Assembly (NCBI RefSeq): GCF_003144115.1
Contig: NW_020312004.1
Span: 261,684 to 325,683, forward strand
DNA from: Tilletiopsis washingtonensis
Taxonomy: Eukaryota > Basidiomycota > Exobasidiomycetes > Entylomatales
Direction of reading: 5' to 3'
Length of the DNA: 64,000 bases
A program made the translations under genes and the position numbers. Below the pieces are notes generated by a model. It was given only the letters and a program-made list of their open reading frames with translations. It searched no databases and was not told the origin of the DNA. Each line of letters opens with the position of its first letter. Position 1 is the stretch's first letter. Positions 21,534 through 32,137 of the stretch are shown piece after piece.

Positions 21534-22612
21534 CTACTTGGTCTGGTGCAGACGCAGCTTGCCCGGGCTGTAGTCGTAGTTGGCCGCTGCGGGTCGGCGC
21601 GTCGCTGTTCAGCTTTGTGCCGTGAACGGCTGCCCCGCCATCTGCACTCACAGTAGGACTTGGGCGGGATGCGCGGCGCATGTGGCTGCTGCACGAAGTA
21701 GGGCCAGTTCTGCTTCTCGCTGCATCACGGTGACCAGGCTGCGTCAGCCGCGAGGCGCAGCAGGCGCGGCAAGCCTGCGGCAATGCTCACCAGAAGTGCA
21801 CGGCGTCCTCCGAGGTCTTGAACTTCAGATACGTCGCTTGCATGTAGTCGGCGCTGCGGGCACGGCGGTCAGCGGTCGTCCGTGGCAGGGGCGACTCTCC
21901 AGCTCGAGATTGATCCCTAGGTCGCACAAGCCCTAGAAAGAGCCGCCACGCTTATCACGTTTGCCTGCGCCCATCGCTGCCTTGGTCCTCACGCCCCCTT
22001 GACTGACTGCCGCGAGCCTCCACCTCCGTGCAAGCCTCTCAGCAGTCCCATCTCTTATCCCACAGCGCATGTATCCTGCCGCCGTCCTTCGCACATGACT
22101 CACCTGCTCGCCCAGCCCATCAGCGGGTTCTCCCAGCGCGCACTGCCCTCGAGAATGTCAAAGTCGACACGCCAGTGCGCTGTGCCGCTCTTGCCGCTCG
22201 TGTTGCTCGACTTGCTCGGCTTGAAGATGCGCACGGGACGCTGGCGCAGCTCCGCTATCGGAGCAAGTGCAGCGGGTCAGCCTCGGCGCTGTGGCAGATG
22301 CGCATCCTGCCGCTCAGGCTTGGCTCTTGCGGCTGCGCGACAGCGCACTCTCGCCACAATGCCCGCAGCAGAGCCTCGGTCTGACCTCTCTCCACACAGC
22401 ATGCAGCCACCACAGCAGCCCGTCTACTCACGCGGCGCATCCGAGATCTGGTCAGCAGCGAGCGGGACGGAGCAGCGCTCCTGCTGCTCGCGGATCACGT
22501 CGCGCGAGCCCGTGGCGCCGGGCGCGGGCGCCGCGGGCAGCTTGGCGCCGGCAGAGTAGAGGCGCGCGGGTGCTGCGCCGCGCAGCAAGGGGGTGAGGCG
22601 GAGGGACATCAT
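21534..22612 (-). CDS. NDUFS4: NADH:ubiquinone oxidoreductase 18-kDa subunit (NDUFS4), mitochondrial
   Basis: Five minus-strand exons: 22612-22432, 22254-22104, 21853-21791, 21719-21652 and 21586-21534; 171 aa; all phases agree. This accessory subunit of the complex I N-module sits in the mitochondrial inner membrane/matrix. The N-terminus MMSLRLTPLLRGAAPARLYSAG is a typical matrix presequence. Diagnostic blocks follow: VRIFKPSKSSNTSGKSG, HWRVDFDILE, RWENPLMGWASSADYMQAT, LKFKTSEDAVHFCEKQNWPYFVQ and the end SANYDYSPGKLRLHQTK. Most of these span exon junctions and appear only when the exons are joined, which validates the model. Intron 2 is comparatively long (250 nt). Two ATGs are in tandem; the first (22612) is annotated. 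Confidence 0.95.
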
Positions 22613-23184
22613 GCTGGAGGAAGAGGATGTGGGGTGAGGCCAAGGCTGACCGGAGACGCAGTCGAGTGGAGTCCGCCGCCAGCTGGCTGGCTGGGCGGTG
22701 CGATGGCTGACGCGGGAGTCGCGCGCTCTGGCTGGCTGGCGCGCCAGCCTCTCACGCCTGTGTCCCAGCCAGCGACATCGCTCAAAGCACGACGAGAGGC
22801 AGCATGTATTCTTATTCTTTTGGTCAAAGGAGTAGGGAAACGGAACAGGAGACAGCCTCGAGGGCAAGTGGTGTACGCGCAGCCCCCACTCCGGGCCGAG
22901 GCGCACTGGCGGCACAGGAGGTGGCGCAGACGTCGAGCCTGCGCGCGCGCAGGAGCCACGTCGACCGTGACCGCGCACCGAGCCCAGTACAGACGCAGGT
23001 GGATGCATTGTATGAGCGAGGTGACGGGGTAGCGGCGTGCAAGTGACGGAGTAGAACAACGGGTGTAGAGAGACCGGGTCGGTGGAAGATGCAGGGTGTA
23101 GGGCTAGCTGAAAGCGGCAAGGACAAAAAGGAGATCGGAGGGCGACGGGACGAGCGCACCGTGAGCGCGATGCCCGCGCTGCCT
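22613..23184. other. Intergenic between BYE1 3' end and NDUFS4 5' end (both minus strand)
   Basis: This 572-bp stretch has no supported exon. It must hold the BYE1 3' UTR (right part) and the NDUFS4 promoter (left part). An AT-rich island at about 22803-22835 (tgtattcttattcttttggtc) is the least GC-rich patch nearby. On the minus strand it reads aaagaataagaata and could serve polyadenylation or promoter function (inference). Confidence 0.45.
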
Positions 23185-26100
23185 TCATCGTCCGCGTCGC
23201 CCGGCCCGGCCACCACGCCCGCCCCAGCCCGAGCCCGGCGGCATGAGATGCTGCGGCTGCGGCGGCTGAGGCGGCGAAGGTGCGTGGAACGGCGGCTGCG
23301 GACGCCCGTGCGGTCCAGGAGGGCCGTGGGGGCCGGGAGCACCGAACGGCGGGCTACCGAAGGGAGGGCCATGGGCGTACGGCGCCTGTCCGTGCCCTCC
23401 AGGCGGGCCCATGGGCGAATGCGGCTGGTGTGGCATGCCCATTGGCATCTGGTGCTGTGCTGGTCCACCGTGCTGCGGTGGCCAGGCGTTGGGCTGCCCT
23501 GCACCCGGACCAGCTCGCGGGCCTGTCGGAGGAGCACCGTACGGCGTTGGAGGCCCGCCAGGGGGTGCAGCCCAGCCAGCTGGACCCTGCGGAGGGCCGG
23601 GCGCCCCAGGAGGCGCCCAGCCGCCGGCGTGCTCAGGTGCAGCGGGCCGACCGTACGCGCCGTAGCTTCCGTGAGGCGCAGCTGGAGCAGGCGGACCGCT
23701 GGCGTAGTGTGGCGTGCTGACGGAGGGTGCCGGCGGCGGAGGGCCAGGCGGCGGTCCCGGGGGCGGTCCAGGCGGCGGACCAGGCGCAGGGCCAGGAGCC
23801 GCGGATGCCGGCGCCGCAAGGCTTGATAGCAGCTGGCTCAGCAAGCCTGGCTGCGTCGTCAGTACGTTGTTCAGCTCCGGCGGCGGCAGGTTCGAGAGAG
23901 CCGCAGCGGTGGGCGCAGACATCGTAGCGGCGGGTGCGGTGGGAGCGGGCGTGGACGATGTCGGAGTCGGCACAGAGACATTTGGTGCGCTGCTCGTGGC
24001 GCCGGCACCACCGCCGACGGCGCGCAGTAGCTCTTGCAGCGCCGATGCGCCGCCGGGAAAGAGAGAGAAGGCAGTGCCAGCGGCCGCAGGCGCCGCCGTC
24101 TCTGGCGCAGATGCCGGCGGGCTGGCAGCGCCAGAAAGTGCGGCTGTCGGCGCGGGCCGTGCAAAAGGACTGCTGCCACCACTGCCGGCGCCAAAGGGCG
24201 ACGCCGCAGCCGGCGATGCACCACTGTGAGGCGCACGGGAGGATGTCGTGGAGGGGGGGGCCTTGCGCTTGGCCGTGCCGTTGCGCGAGGCCAGGGCGCC
24301 CTTGAAGAGAACTGCGACGAGCAGGAACATGTCTGCCTCTCGTGGCGTCTCGAGCGCGGCGAGATGCTGCGGCGCAGCAGACGACTCGGACGAGACGAGG
24401 CGCAGCCATTCGGGCAGAGCAATGTGGCGCGGCAGCGGAGCAATGTAGAAGTCCTTCACCAGTGTACCGCGGGCTTCGGGAGCGGGAGCCACGACGCCGT
24501 AGCGAGAGCGGCCGTATAGCCAGCCCACGAGCTCCTCGAATGCAGCGACATTGTCCGCTGAGCTCTCCGGCACACCCTTGGCTCCAGCACTGCCGGCTTT
24601 CGTGGCAAGCGCCAGGCCTTCAGCTTCAAAGGACGGCGAGAGGGCCAGCACGACGAGCTCGGTGCGCGGTGCTAGGTGGCTCTGCACGAGGTAGTCCTCT
24701 GCCGTGTTGCGCGGCAGACGACCTTCGATGAGCGAGTGTGGCGAGGGAAGCAGTTGAGTCCAGCCAGAGCCAGTGGCCAGTGAAGGTCCGCAGAGCTGCG
24801 AGACGACGCCGCTGCAAGCGCCCACCTCCGGCATGCTCACGGCGCCGCGCCAGCGCACCTCGCCGAACGGCGACTCGCTCTTCTGGGGGATGGCAGGCGC
24901 AGAAGTAGAGGGCGCTGCAGAAGTCTCGGTCTTGGGTGCCGCATCGTCTGCCACGTGTGGAGGCGTCGACATGCCGAGGAAGGAGTCGATGAAGTCGTCG
25001 GCCATCGTCGAGTCTTCGCCCTCGACGGCGTCCTTGCTGCCTTCCGCCAGCTGGCCATCGCCCGTCTGGCCATCTCCCTCGGTCTTGGGCTCGCCAGCGT
25101 CGTCCTCATGCTTCGTCTCGCCGCCGTCTGGTCGTCCGCTGAACACGCTGCCAAAGTCAAAGTCGTTCGTGGCGGGGCTCTGCGGCGGGAAGGTTGCGGC
25201 AGTGGCGCTGCCCGGCGTGTCTCTGCGCGTCGGAGAGGGCACGGCAGGCGTCGGTGAGAAGTGCTCGGACTTGAGGCCGGGAGATGCGAGCGATGGCGAC
25301 CACGGACCAGAGCCCATGCTTAGTCCAGGACTGCCCAGCCCACCGTCGCGAGGCCGCGAGACCGAGTCGCGCTTCACTGGCGAGCCAGCTGTCGGCGTAG
25401 AGCCGGAGCCGAGGGAGGGCGACGCGGCCGCCGCTGCGTCGTCGCGCTCCTTTGCCAGCTTTGCTCGGCGACGCGCCTCGGCCTCTGCCTCGGCGGCATC
25501 TTGAGTGCCGGCGTCGTACTCGATGTCGACCTCTCCCTTGTGCGTCATCTTGCGGCGCGGACCCTCGTCGCGCTTGCCGAGCACCGAAGCCTGCAGGTTC
25601 TCAGCCTTGCGACGCTCGAGGTCCAGTCTGCGCTCCTCGTTGGCCAGCTCCGACGACGAGAGAGCCGCCAGCTGCGGCGCACCGAGGTCGCCCGAGGCAA
25701 TGCGCGCACGCAGAGAGGCATTGTTCTTGTCCTTGAGACTGAAGAGCAGCGTCCGCAGGCGGTCCTTGTACAGCTTGCCGGCGAGTGCCTTGCCGCCCGT
25801 GCTGCCCGTCTCGGCATGCAGCTCGAAGACGCGCGCCTCGAGGACGGTGGCATAGGAGGAGGCTCGCTTTGCTGCGGCAGTCTTGTCGCTCGCTGATGGC
25901 TCGACGGACCGAGGCGCCGGCGTGTCTGAGGAGCTTGCGACCGCGGAAGGACTGGGTGCCGCTGCGGGGCTGTCCGTCTTGAGATCCGACGACGACGGCT
26001 TGGCGTCCGACTCGCCAGCAGGTGGCGCCGTCTGCGTCGCTGCGCCGGCCGCTGGAGATGCTGGCGGGTTCGCAAGAAAGACGGGCTCGAGCACCGCTGC

Positions 26101-27408
26101 AAACTGCCGCACGGCATGATTGCGCACGTTGGTGCTCTGTGCCGCTGCCGCCGCGGCCGCCGCATTGGCCGCAGTGCCGGCCGTCGAGCTCTTGCGGGCC
26201 GCCGCAGCGCCGGGCCCGCCGAGTGGGCTGCCGACGACGGCACCAGTGCCAGCCGAGACGCGACGGGCCGCGCTCGTCGGACGTGCTCGCGATGGCGCCG
26301 CACCTTTGGAAGAGCCCGGCGGCAGCAAGTCTGCACGAGCCTTCTTCGTCTGACGTGCGGCGCCGCTGCTCGAAGCTGCGCCGGCACTGCCGCTCGGGCC
26401 CGCACGGGCACTGGGGCCGCCGCCCGGAGGCAGTAGCGACGCGTACGCAGCAGAGGCAGCAGAAGCAGCTCCAGCACCATCAGTCGGCCCCGTCATCTGG
26501 ACGACAGCGCCAGCAGTAACAGCTGCGCCCTCATGGTCCTCCTCAAGCAGTGCCTCTCCCGCCTTGCGCTTGCCGCCGTAGCGCGCCTGCGCGGCGCCCG
26601 TCTTGCGCCGCGAGCTCTTTGGCGCCGCAGCATCCAGAGCACCCTCCGCCGTCTGCGCCATGTTGTCTGCAGATGCAGCTCTGTCATTGCCCTCCGGCTC
26701 TCCTGCTGCTTCGGCTTCCATGTCCTCGAGCGCTGCGTTCGTGGAGATAGAGCATCAGCAGTGCGTTGCGCAGACAGGACACAGCCGACTCACTCTTCGA
26801 CACGCGTCCCGTCCGCGCGCTGCACGAGGCGCACACGTAGGCGCCGAGCGTCTCGGCGACGGCTTGCGTCAGGCCAACGCAGTCGAAGTGGAACCTGGGC
26901 AAGCGTGGACGGCGTCAGCGCTCTCTCTCCTCGTCGTCGCTCGCGTGAAAGGCCCTGCAGAGCACCCTCATGATTCTCCCTTCGCCTCTGCAAGCAGGCG
27001 ATGTCGCCTCCTGTCTAGGTGGCGCCGACCGTGCATGCCTCACTCCCCCTTGACCCACACCAGAAACATCACTCACCAGTCGTCGCACTCGCTGCACCAC
27101 ACCATCGGCCGCCCATCATCTCCCTCTCTACACACGCAGTACACCGCTCCATCCTCCTCCTCCTCTTCGTCGTCCTCCTCGACTTCCTCCTCGGGCGTCG
27201 GCCATCGAGCGGCCGCGGAGACCTTGCGCGCCTTGCTCGTCGACGCAGCTGCGGCTGCGGGAGCGGCTGCGACGAGGCCAGCGTCGGCCGCGAGCTTGGC
27301 GGGCGGACGCTTGGCGCGCGCACTGCGACGTGCTCCGCCTTCGGCCGCGGCGGGCTCGGGCGCCGTGGCGAGCGGCGCGGGCTCAGGCGCTGAAGGTGAG
27401 GCCGACAT
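23185..27408 (-). CDS. BYE1: Bye1-type transcription factor: PHD finger, TFIIS-like domain, SPOC domain, 1326 aa
   Basis: Minus-strand exons are 27408-27077, 26894-26794 and 26732-23185; phases agree. Bye1 proteins bind H3K4me3 through the PHD finger and RNA polymerase II through a TFIIS-like domain, in transcription elongation. Order: acidic N-terminal linker; PHD C4HC3 with Cys91, Cys93, Cys105, Cys108, His113, Cys116, Cys132 and Cys135, split by intron 1; TFIIS-like helices at about 343-543 (VRNHAVRQFAAVLEPVF, ARVFELHAETG, RLRTLLFSLKDKNNASLRARI), with a 70-residue Ala/Ser/Pro insertion; SPOC domain at about 770-956 (EVRWRGAVSMPEVG ... FYIAPLPRHIALPEWL ... MFLLVAVLFKG). The final ~370 residues are Pro/Gly/Ala-rich and end GWGGRGGRAGRRGR. 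The protein is about twice the yeast length. The first M of the open frame is GTG, so the ATG at 27408 is used. Confidence 0.92.
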
Positions 27409-28179
27409 GTCCGTTGACACAGCCGACGCGGCGCGCGCGGCGTGACGGGCGAGCCGAGAGGAAGGTGCGGGTGCTGAACGCGCCGCGGCAGCGACGGCAG
27501 GTGACGGGCAGTCAGGCGCACAGACAGACGATGTCTGGTGCTCTGACGCGACGAGACACGTGTGCCAGCAGCTGTGCGCTCACAGCAGCAGGCAAAACAA
27601 TGCACGAGCGAGCAGCGCAAGCTGCCTGTCACTGGCGACGCGGGGGTGAACAGACGCACACACCCGCGAGTGGCGCTCGTCTACAGCAGGCGGACGAAAG
27701 AGAAGGGGAGCGACGACAGCAGCCAAAGGCGAGGGGGTGATCGTACAGCCAGCCAGCAGCAGCGCAGCAGCACTGTCACGACGGTGTCAGACTGAGAGAC
27801 GTGCAGTGGAGCCTCGCGTGGCGACGGTTGCTTCAGAGGGTGCTTGTGGTTGCAGAACAAGGAGCGGTGGATGCGCTCACGCGACGACGACGGCGGGGGC
27901 GCGCAGCGCACGCGGCGCGGGCAGGCGGCCTGTCTCTGCGCCTGGCTGGGGTGACGTGCGCGCCGGCCGGCTGAGTTCTTTGGCGCGGCTCGGCCGAGCC
28001 GATCGACCGGCGGGCGCATGGCACAGGCGCAGCGCCGCGGTGCGGCGGCACGCCAGCAGCGCGGCGCGGGCGGTGCTGCCCGCCGCCGATCTTGCCTCTC
28101 CTGTTGCAGCTGCTCCACCACACACCCTCACACCACACATACTCCCATCGCTCACTCCCGCGCCCAACTGCATCAGCTT
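27409..28179. promoter_or_regulatory. Divergent promoter region between BYE1 and SUI1 (771 bp)
   Basis: No supported coding exon. The 60 bases before the SUI1 ATG are CA/CT-rich (caccacacaccctcacaccacac), typical of strongly expressed fungal genes. No clear TATA box is visible. Confidence 0.5.
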
Positions 28180-29268
28180 ATGAACCTTACCAACCTCAGC
28201 AGCTACGGTGCGTGCTCTGCGGCGGCTCGCTGCACCGACGGAGGCCCGCGCGGCGCTCGCACGACTGCGCCACCCTCATCGCCCTCTCCCTCCGCGGCAG
28301 CCCGCTGACCCTCGTCCGCACGCTCGGCAGATCCCTTCGCCGACACCGGCGAAGACGCGCTCCAGGCCGTCGACGCCGCCGCCGCGGAGCAGAAGGCTGC
28401 CGCCGCCGCCGCCAAGCAGAAGCAGGGCGGTGCCATCCACATTCGCATCCAGCAGCGCAATGGCCGCAAGACGCTGACCACGCTGCAGGGCCTGCCCAAG
28501 GGTGAGTGCGCGAGCTGCGGAGACAGGAGTGGTAGTGCTAGAGCGGGCTGGCGTGGGCGCGCGGCAAGTGGCTCGTGCGCCTGGTGGCCGAAGAGGCAGC
28601 AGCACAGCGGCGCCTAGTGACGGAGCAGGGCGCAGCGGCGAGCGACGATAAAGGGCGCTCAGTCTGGCGACGTGTACGGCATCAGGCGCACAGGGCATGC
28701 CGACGTGCGCCTCTCGATGCAAATCTGCCTGGCTCAGGTGCTCCAGCTCTGCGGCTTGCTCTGCGAGACAGCGGGCAGCTGGGCGCGCACTCGTTGCCGT
28801 GCACGTCATCGCATCAGGCTAGGAGCGCGGCGCGCCACTGCAGGTGCTCGTAGGCGCTGCTCGCTGTGCAGCGAGCAAGTGCAGAAGCATCTCTCGACGG
28901 TGCGCTGACATGCATCTGCAAGGTCCTGCAGCTTGTCTGTACGGCTTTGGGGCGTCCCTAATTGCGGGTGCAGGATGGACTACTTACTGACTTTCTGGTT
29001 GCAGAGTACGACAGCAAGAAGCTGCTTAAGGCGTTCAAGAAGGAGTTCGCGTGCAACGGCACGCTCGTTGATGATGAGGAGATGGGCCAGGTGATTCAGC
29101 TGCAGGGCGACCAGCGGCAGAAGGTTGCCGGCTTCCTGTGAGTGACGTGCTGCTGCTGAAGGAGCAGAGTGAAGACGGGGAATGGCGCACCGTGCTCATG
29201 CATGCGCTTCTGCCCGCAGCATCGAGGAGGGCATCCCCAAGCAGGAGGTCAAGGTGCACGGCTTCTAA
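28180..29268 (+). CDS. SUI1: Translation initiation factor eIF1 (Sui1), 126 aa
   Basis: Exons are 28180-28207, 28331-28501, 29005-29137 and 29220-29268; all phases agree. eIF1 binds the 40S subunit near the P site and enforces start-codon selection. The joined protein reads MNLTNLSSYDPFADTGED, then an Ala/Lys-rich N-terminal stretch. The invariant core follows: IHIRIQQRNGRKTLTTLQGLPKEY, LLKAFKKEFACNGTLVDDEEMGQVIQLQGDQR, GIPKQEVKVHGF. The first coding exon is only 28 nt. Intron 2 is 503 nt, by far the longest of the three, and I see no obvious C/D-box snoRNA inside. Length is normal for the family apart from the Ala-rich linker (AAAAEQKAAAAAAKQKQ). Confidence 0.96.
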
Positions 29269-30075
29269 GCTGCGCCTGCAACGGCCGCGCACTTCGGAGG
29301 GGCGCAGTCCGGCCGTGGCCGTGGCGGAGCGGCAGTCTGTCGATCGGTGGACTGCCGTGCGAGGCACTCCTCTGCGATGTCAGAGCACGGCAGCGAGGCT
29401 GCGCGGCGTGCTTCTAGGCCATCCCTTGCCGCACGACGCCGACGAGGCGTCTACCCCGTGCTCCGCCTGTCACCGACGCGTGCGAGCCGCTTCCCTTCAC
29501 ATCCTGACTCGGCATCGTTCAATTCATGCGGCTCTTTTCGTCACACGGCGCGACGGCGATCAGGCAGCGGAGCGAGACGAGCGTAACAGCAATGTGTGAG
29601 CGCGGAATGGCCGTGAGGCAGAGGCACCCGCCGCATCCTCCTGAGAGGGTTGCTAGGTTGTGGCAGACTCAGACAGGGGCAGATGCCAGGCACGCGTGAG
29701 AGCAGTGGAGGAAGCAAAGGCACTGAGAGGCTTGAGCGAGAGAGCGCAGGTAAGGTAGATGGTGTGGGCGAGAGAGGGAGAGGGGCGAGGCAGCGAGAAG
29801 CGCTGTTTTATGACACTGGGACGGAAGGGAGGAGGGCGGGAAGGGGATAGGGAAAGGGAAGCGCGACGACGGCCAGGGTGGGTGACGGGCGGACAAGAGA
29901 TCGGACAGAACGACACGGGACGTAAGAGAGACCTGAGAGCCCGGAGTGGAGTACAGGATGGGAGCGAGAGAGCAACAAGCGGGGGCGCCGAGAGACTGGC
30001 AGAGTCGCACATCTACGGAGCGAGCAAGGGCTCGTGCTGGTGCCTAGCCCTGTCGCCAGGCTGCAGGCAGGCCCT
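29269..30075. other. Intergenic between convergent SUI1 and the KH-domain gene
   Basis: No coding exon is supported in this 807-bp stretch. The right half (29700-29970) is a strongly purine-rich plus strand (GAGAGGGAGAGG-type), equivalent to a polypyrimidine stretch on the minus strand downstream of the KH gene's stop. Confidence 0.5.
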
Positions 30076-32137
30076 TTACTGCGACACGCCGCCCTGCGAC
30101 AGCCTGTGGAAGAGGGAAGGGGAATCGTGTGAGAGCGTGTAAGGCACGGTTGCGCCTGCCACTCCAGACGCACCGCATCTTCTCCTGCTCGAGACGCTGG
30201 TACAGCAGGCTGACGGCGAGCTGGATGTTTGCTGGCGGGCCCGCTGCAGAAGAAAGGGCGCCGCAAAGGCGCGGCGAAGGTCAGCACATGAGAAAAGGCG
30301 GAGCCAGCCGGCAAACGCACTGATGGTGACGAGACGCTCGGTGCCGCTGCCGCCGGCGGCGATGCCCGCGCCCGGCTCCATGATCTTGATGTGCGAGGCG
30401 CTCATCTGGCGGATCTCGTTGATCTTCTGGCCGCCCTTGCCAATGATGCAGCCGACGAGATCCTGTTTTGCGGCGCGCCCGTAAGCTCGGGAGCCACGCC
30501 GGCGTGACACTCTGACTGAGAGCAGCAGTGGCAGCGACTCACATTGGGTATGAAGATCTGCTGCGTCTGGCTGCCCGGCGGCAGCGCCTGGTTGGCGCCG
30601 TACTGCGGCATGCCGGGGCCTCCAGCGCCTGGCCCAGCCATAGGTGCCGCCTGGGCGCCATACGCATAACCGCCCTGGGCACCGGCATTCGGCGAGCCGG
30701 CGCCGGGCGCGCCGCCATATGGCGCATTGCCGCGCGGCGGCACACTGGCCACGGCCGAAGAGGCACCGCCCGTGGGGCGGTACGTCATGTTGTTGGCGTT
30801 GCGGTCGGGGTGCTCGAGCAGGATGGTGCCCACGTAGTAAACGGCAATGTGCACGGCATCGGCCACGCCCGAGATGCTCAGCACGCGCTGCAAGGGGAGC
30901 GACATCAGCCTTGCCGCGCCTCTCGCCCTTGCATCATGCACGCAATGACTCACCTCAGTGCTGCCAGGCAGCATCGCCTCTCCAGCCGTGAGGCGCGCAC
31001 CGCTGGCCTCCTGGATCTCCTTGATCTTGGTGCCCTGCTTGCCAATCACACTGCCCATGCGCGAGTTGGGCACGATGAAGCGGATCGTCACGGCCCGGCT
31101 GCCCGGCACCGACGGCTGGTCAAACGGCTCGTCGTTGATGCGGCGCACAATGAGGCCGAACGCCTGAAGCAGCACGATCCCGCGCGTCAGCGTCTGATCT
31201 GCCGCGCGCGCTGAAGCTGTGGCGCTCGAAGCCTCGAAGCTCGCTCGAGCGCACTGCTCTGCGCGTCCCATTGACCATCCCAACGGCACTTCCACGCCGA
31301 GGACTCACCTTGCTGACGGCGTCGAGCTGGCCTGCAACAGTCATAATGCGCTCCGGGTTTCCCGGAATGCTCTCGCTCTGCATGGCGTGTGCAACACGGC
31401 AACAGCGGCGATGACGCGTAGTCAAGGAGGGGGAGGAAGATGAGGGCACAGTCAGCAGCGATTCCTTCCGCCTCTCAACGATCAATCGCCCGATCCATAT
31501 CCCTCCACGTGCCAGGCGATTCGCAGCCCTGCACCTCTAATGACCCTGCCTCCAACCCCAGCGAGCGTGGCTCGTGACTCACGATCGTCAGCCGCGCTCC
31601 GCTCTTGTCGCGGATCTCGTTGATGTGGCGCCCCTGCTTGCCGATGATGATACTGGCATCGCCAGTGATGATGAGGGAGCGCATTGCAATGTGCTGCGGC
31701 TCCAGGCCATCTGCGCCCGACTCGCCAGGCTGCTGCTGCTGCTGCTGCTGCGGCTGGCCTGCCGCATCGTCGCCCTCAGCTGCGCCCTCCTGCTTCACGG
31801 GCGCAGCGGCATCAGCGCCATTGCTGGTGCTCGGCGCGGCCGCATCATCGTGCGAGCCAATGTCCACCGCATCCTCCTCGCGCGGCGCCGCCGCCGCAGA
31901 GGCACCAGCGTCCGCCGCCGGCTTCTCGTCCGCCGCAGAGGCGGCCGACATGCTTGCTGCGCCAGAGGAAGGGGCAGGCGTGGCGGCAGGCTCGTTCTTG
32001 AGGCGCTTGGCGTCGGGCTGCGTCGACTTTGCACTCGCGACGGTGCTGCTGGACGCGGGCGCAGCGCTGTTGGAAAGCTCGTGCGTGCCGGACGGCGAAC
32101 GCTCACGCTTGGCCGAAGGAGCGGTGGACTCTGCCAT
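30076..32137 (-). CDS. Triple-KH-domain RNA-binding protein (PCBP / Rnc1-Pbp2 type), 472 aa
   Basis: Seven minus-strand exons: 32137-31583, 31377-31309, 31163-30954, 30887-30543, 30462-30321, 30243-30174 and 30103-30076; total length divisible by three. The layout matches poly(rC)-binding proteins that control mRNA stability and translation. Residues 1-150 are low-complexity, with a basic nuclear-type patch (KRLKNE) and a Gln run. KH1 (about 154-218) carries GKQG in IIIGKQGRHINEIRDKSGARL. KH2 (about 233-305) carries GKQG in SVIGKQGTKIKEIQEASGARL. A Gly/Pro/Ala-rich linker precedes KH3 (about 387-455) with GKGG in CIIGKGGQKINEIRQMSASHIKI. The end, TGPPANIQLAVSLLYQRLEQEKMRLSQGGVSQ, requires two splices, the last exon being 28 nt. 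Likely fungal counterparts are S. pombe Rnc1 and yeast Pbp2/Hek2; orthology not proven. Confidence 0.9.

Noticed and set aside
22613-23188. N-terminal extension of NDUFS4 through the upstream open frame
   Set aside because: The upstream residues lack presequence character, and the tandem ATG at 22612 gives a textbook mitochondrial presequence.
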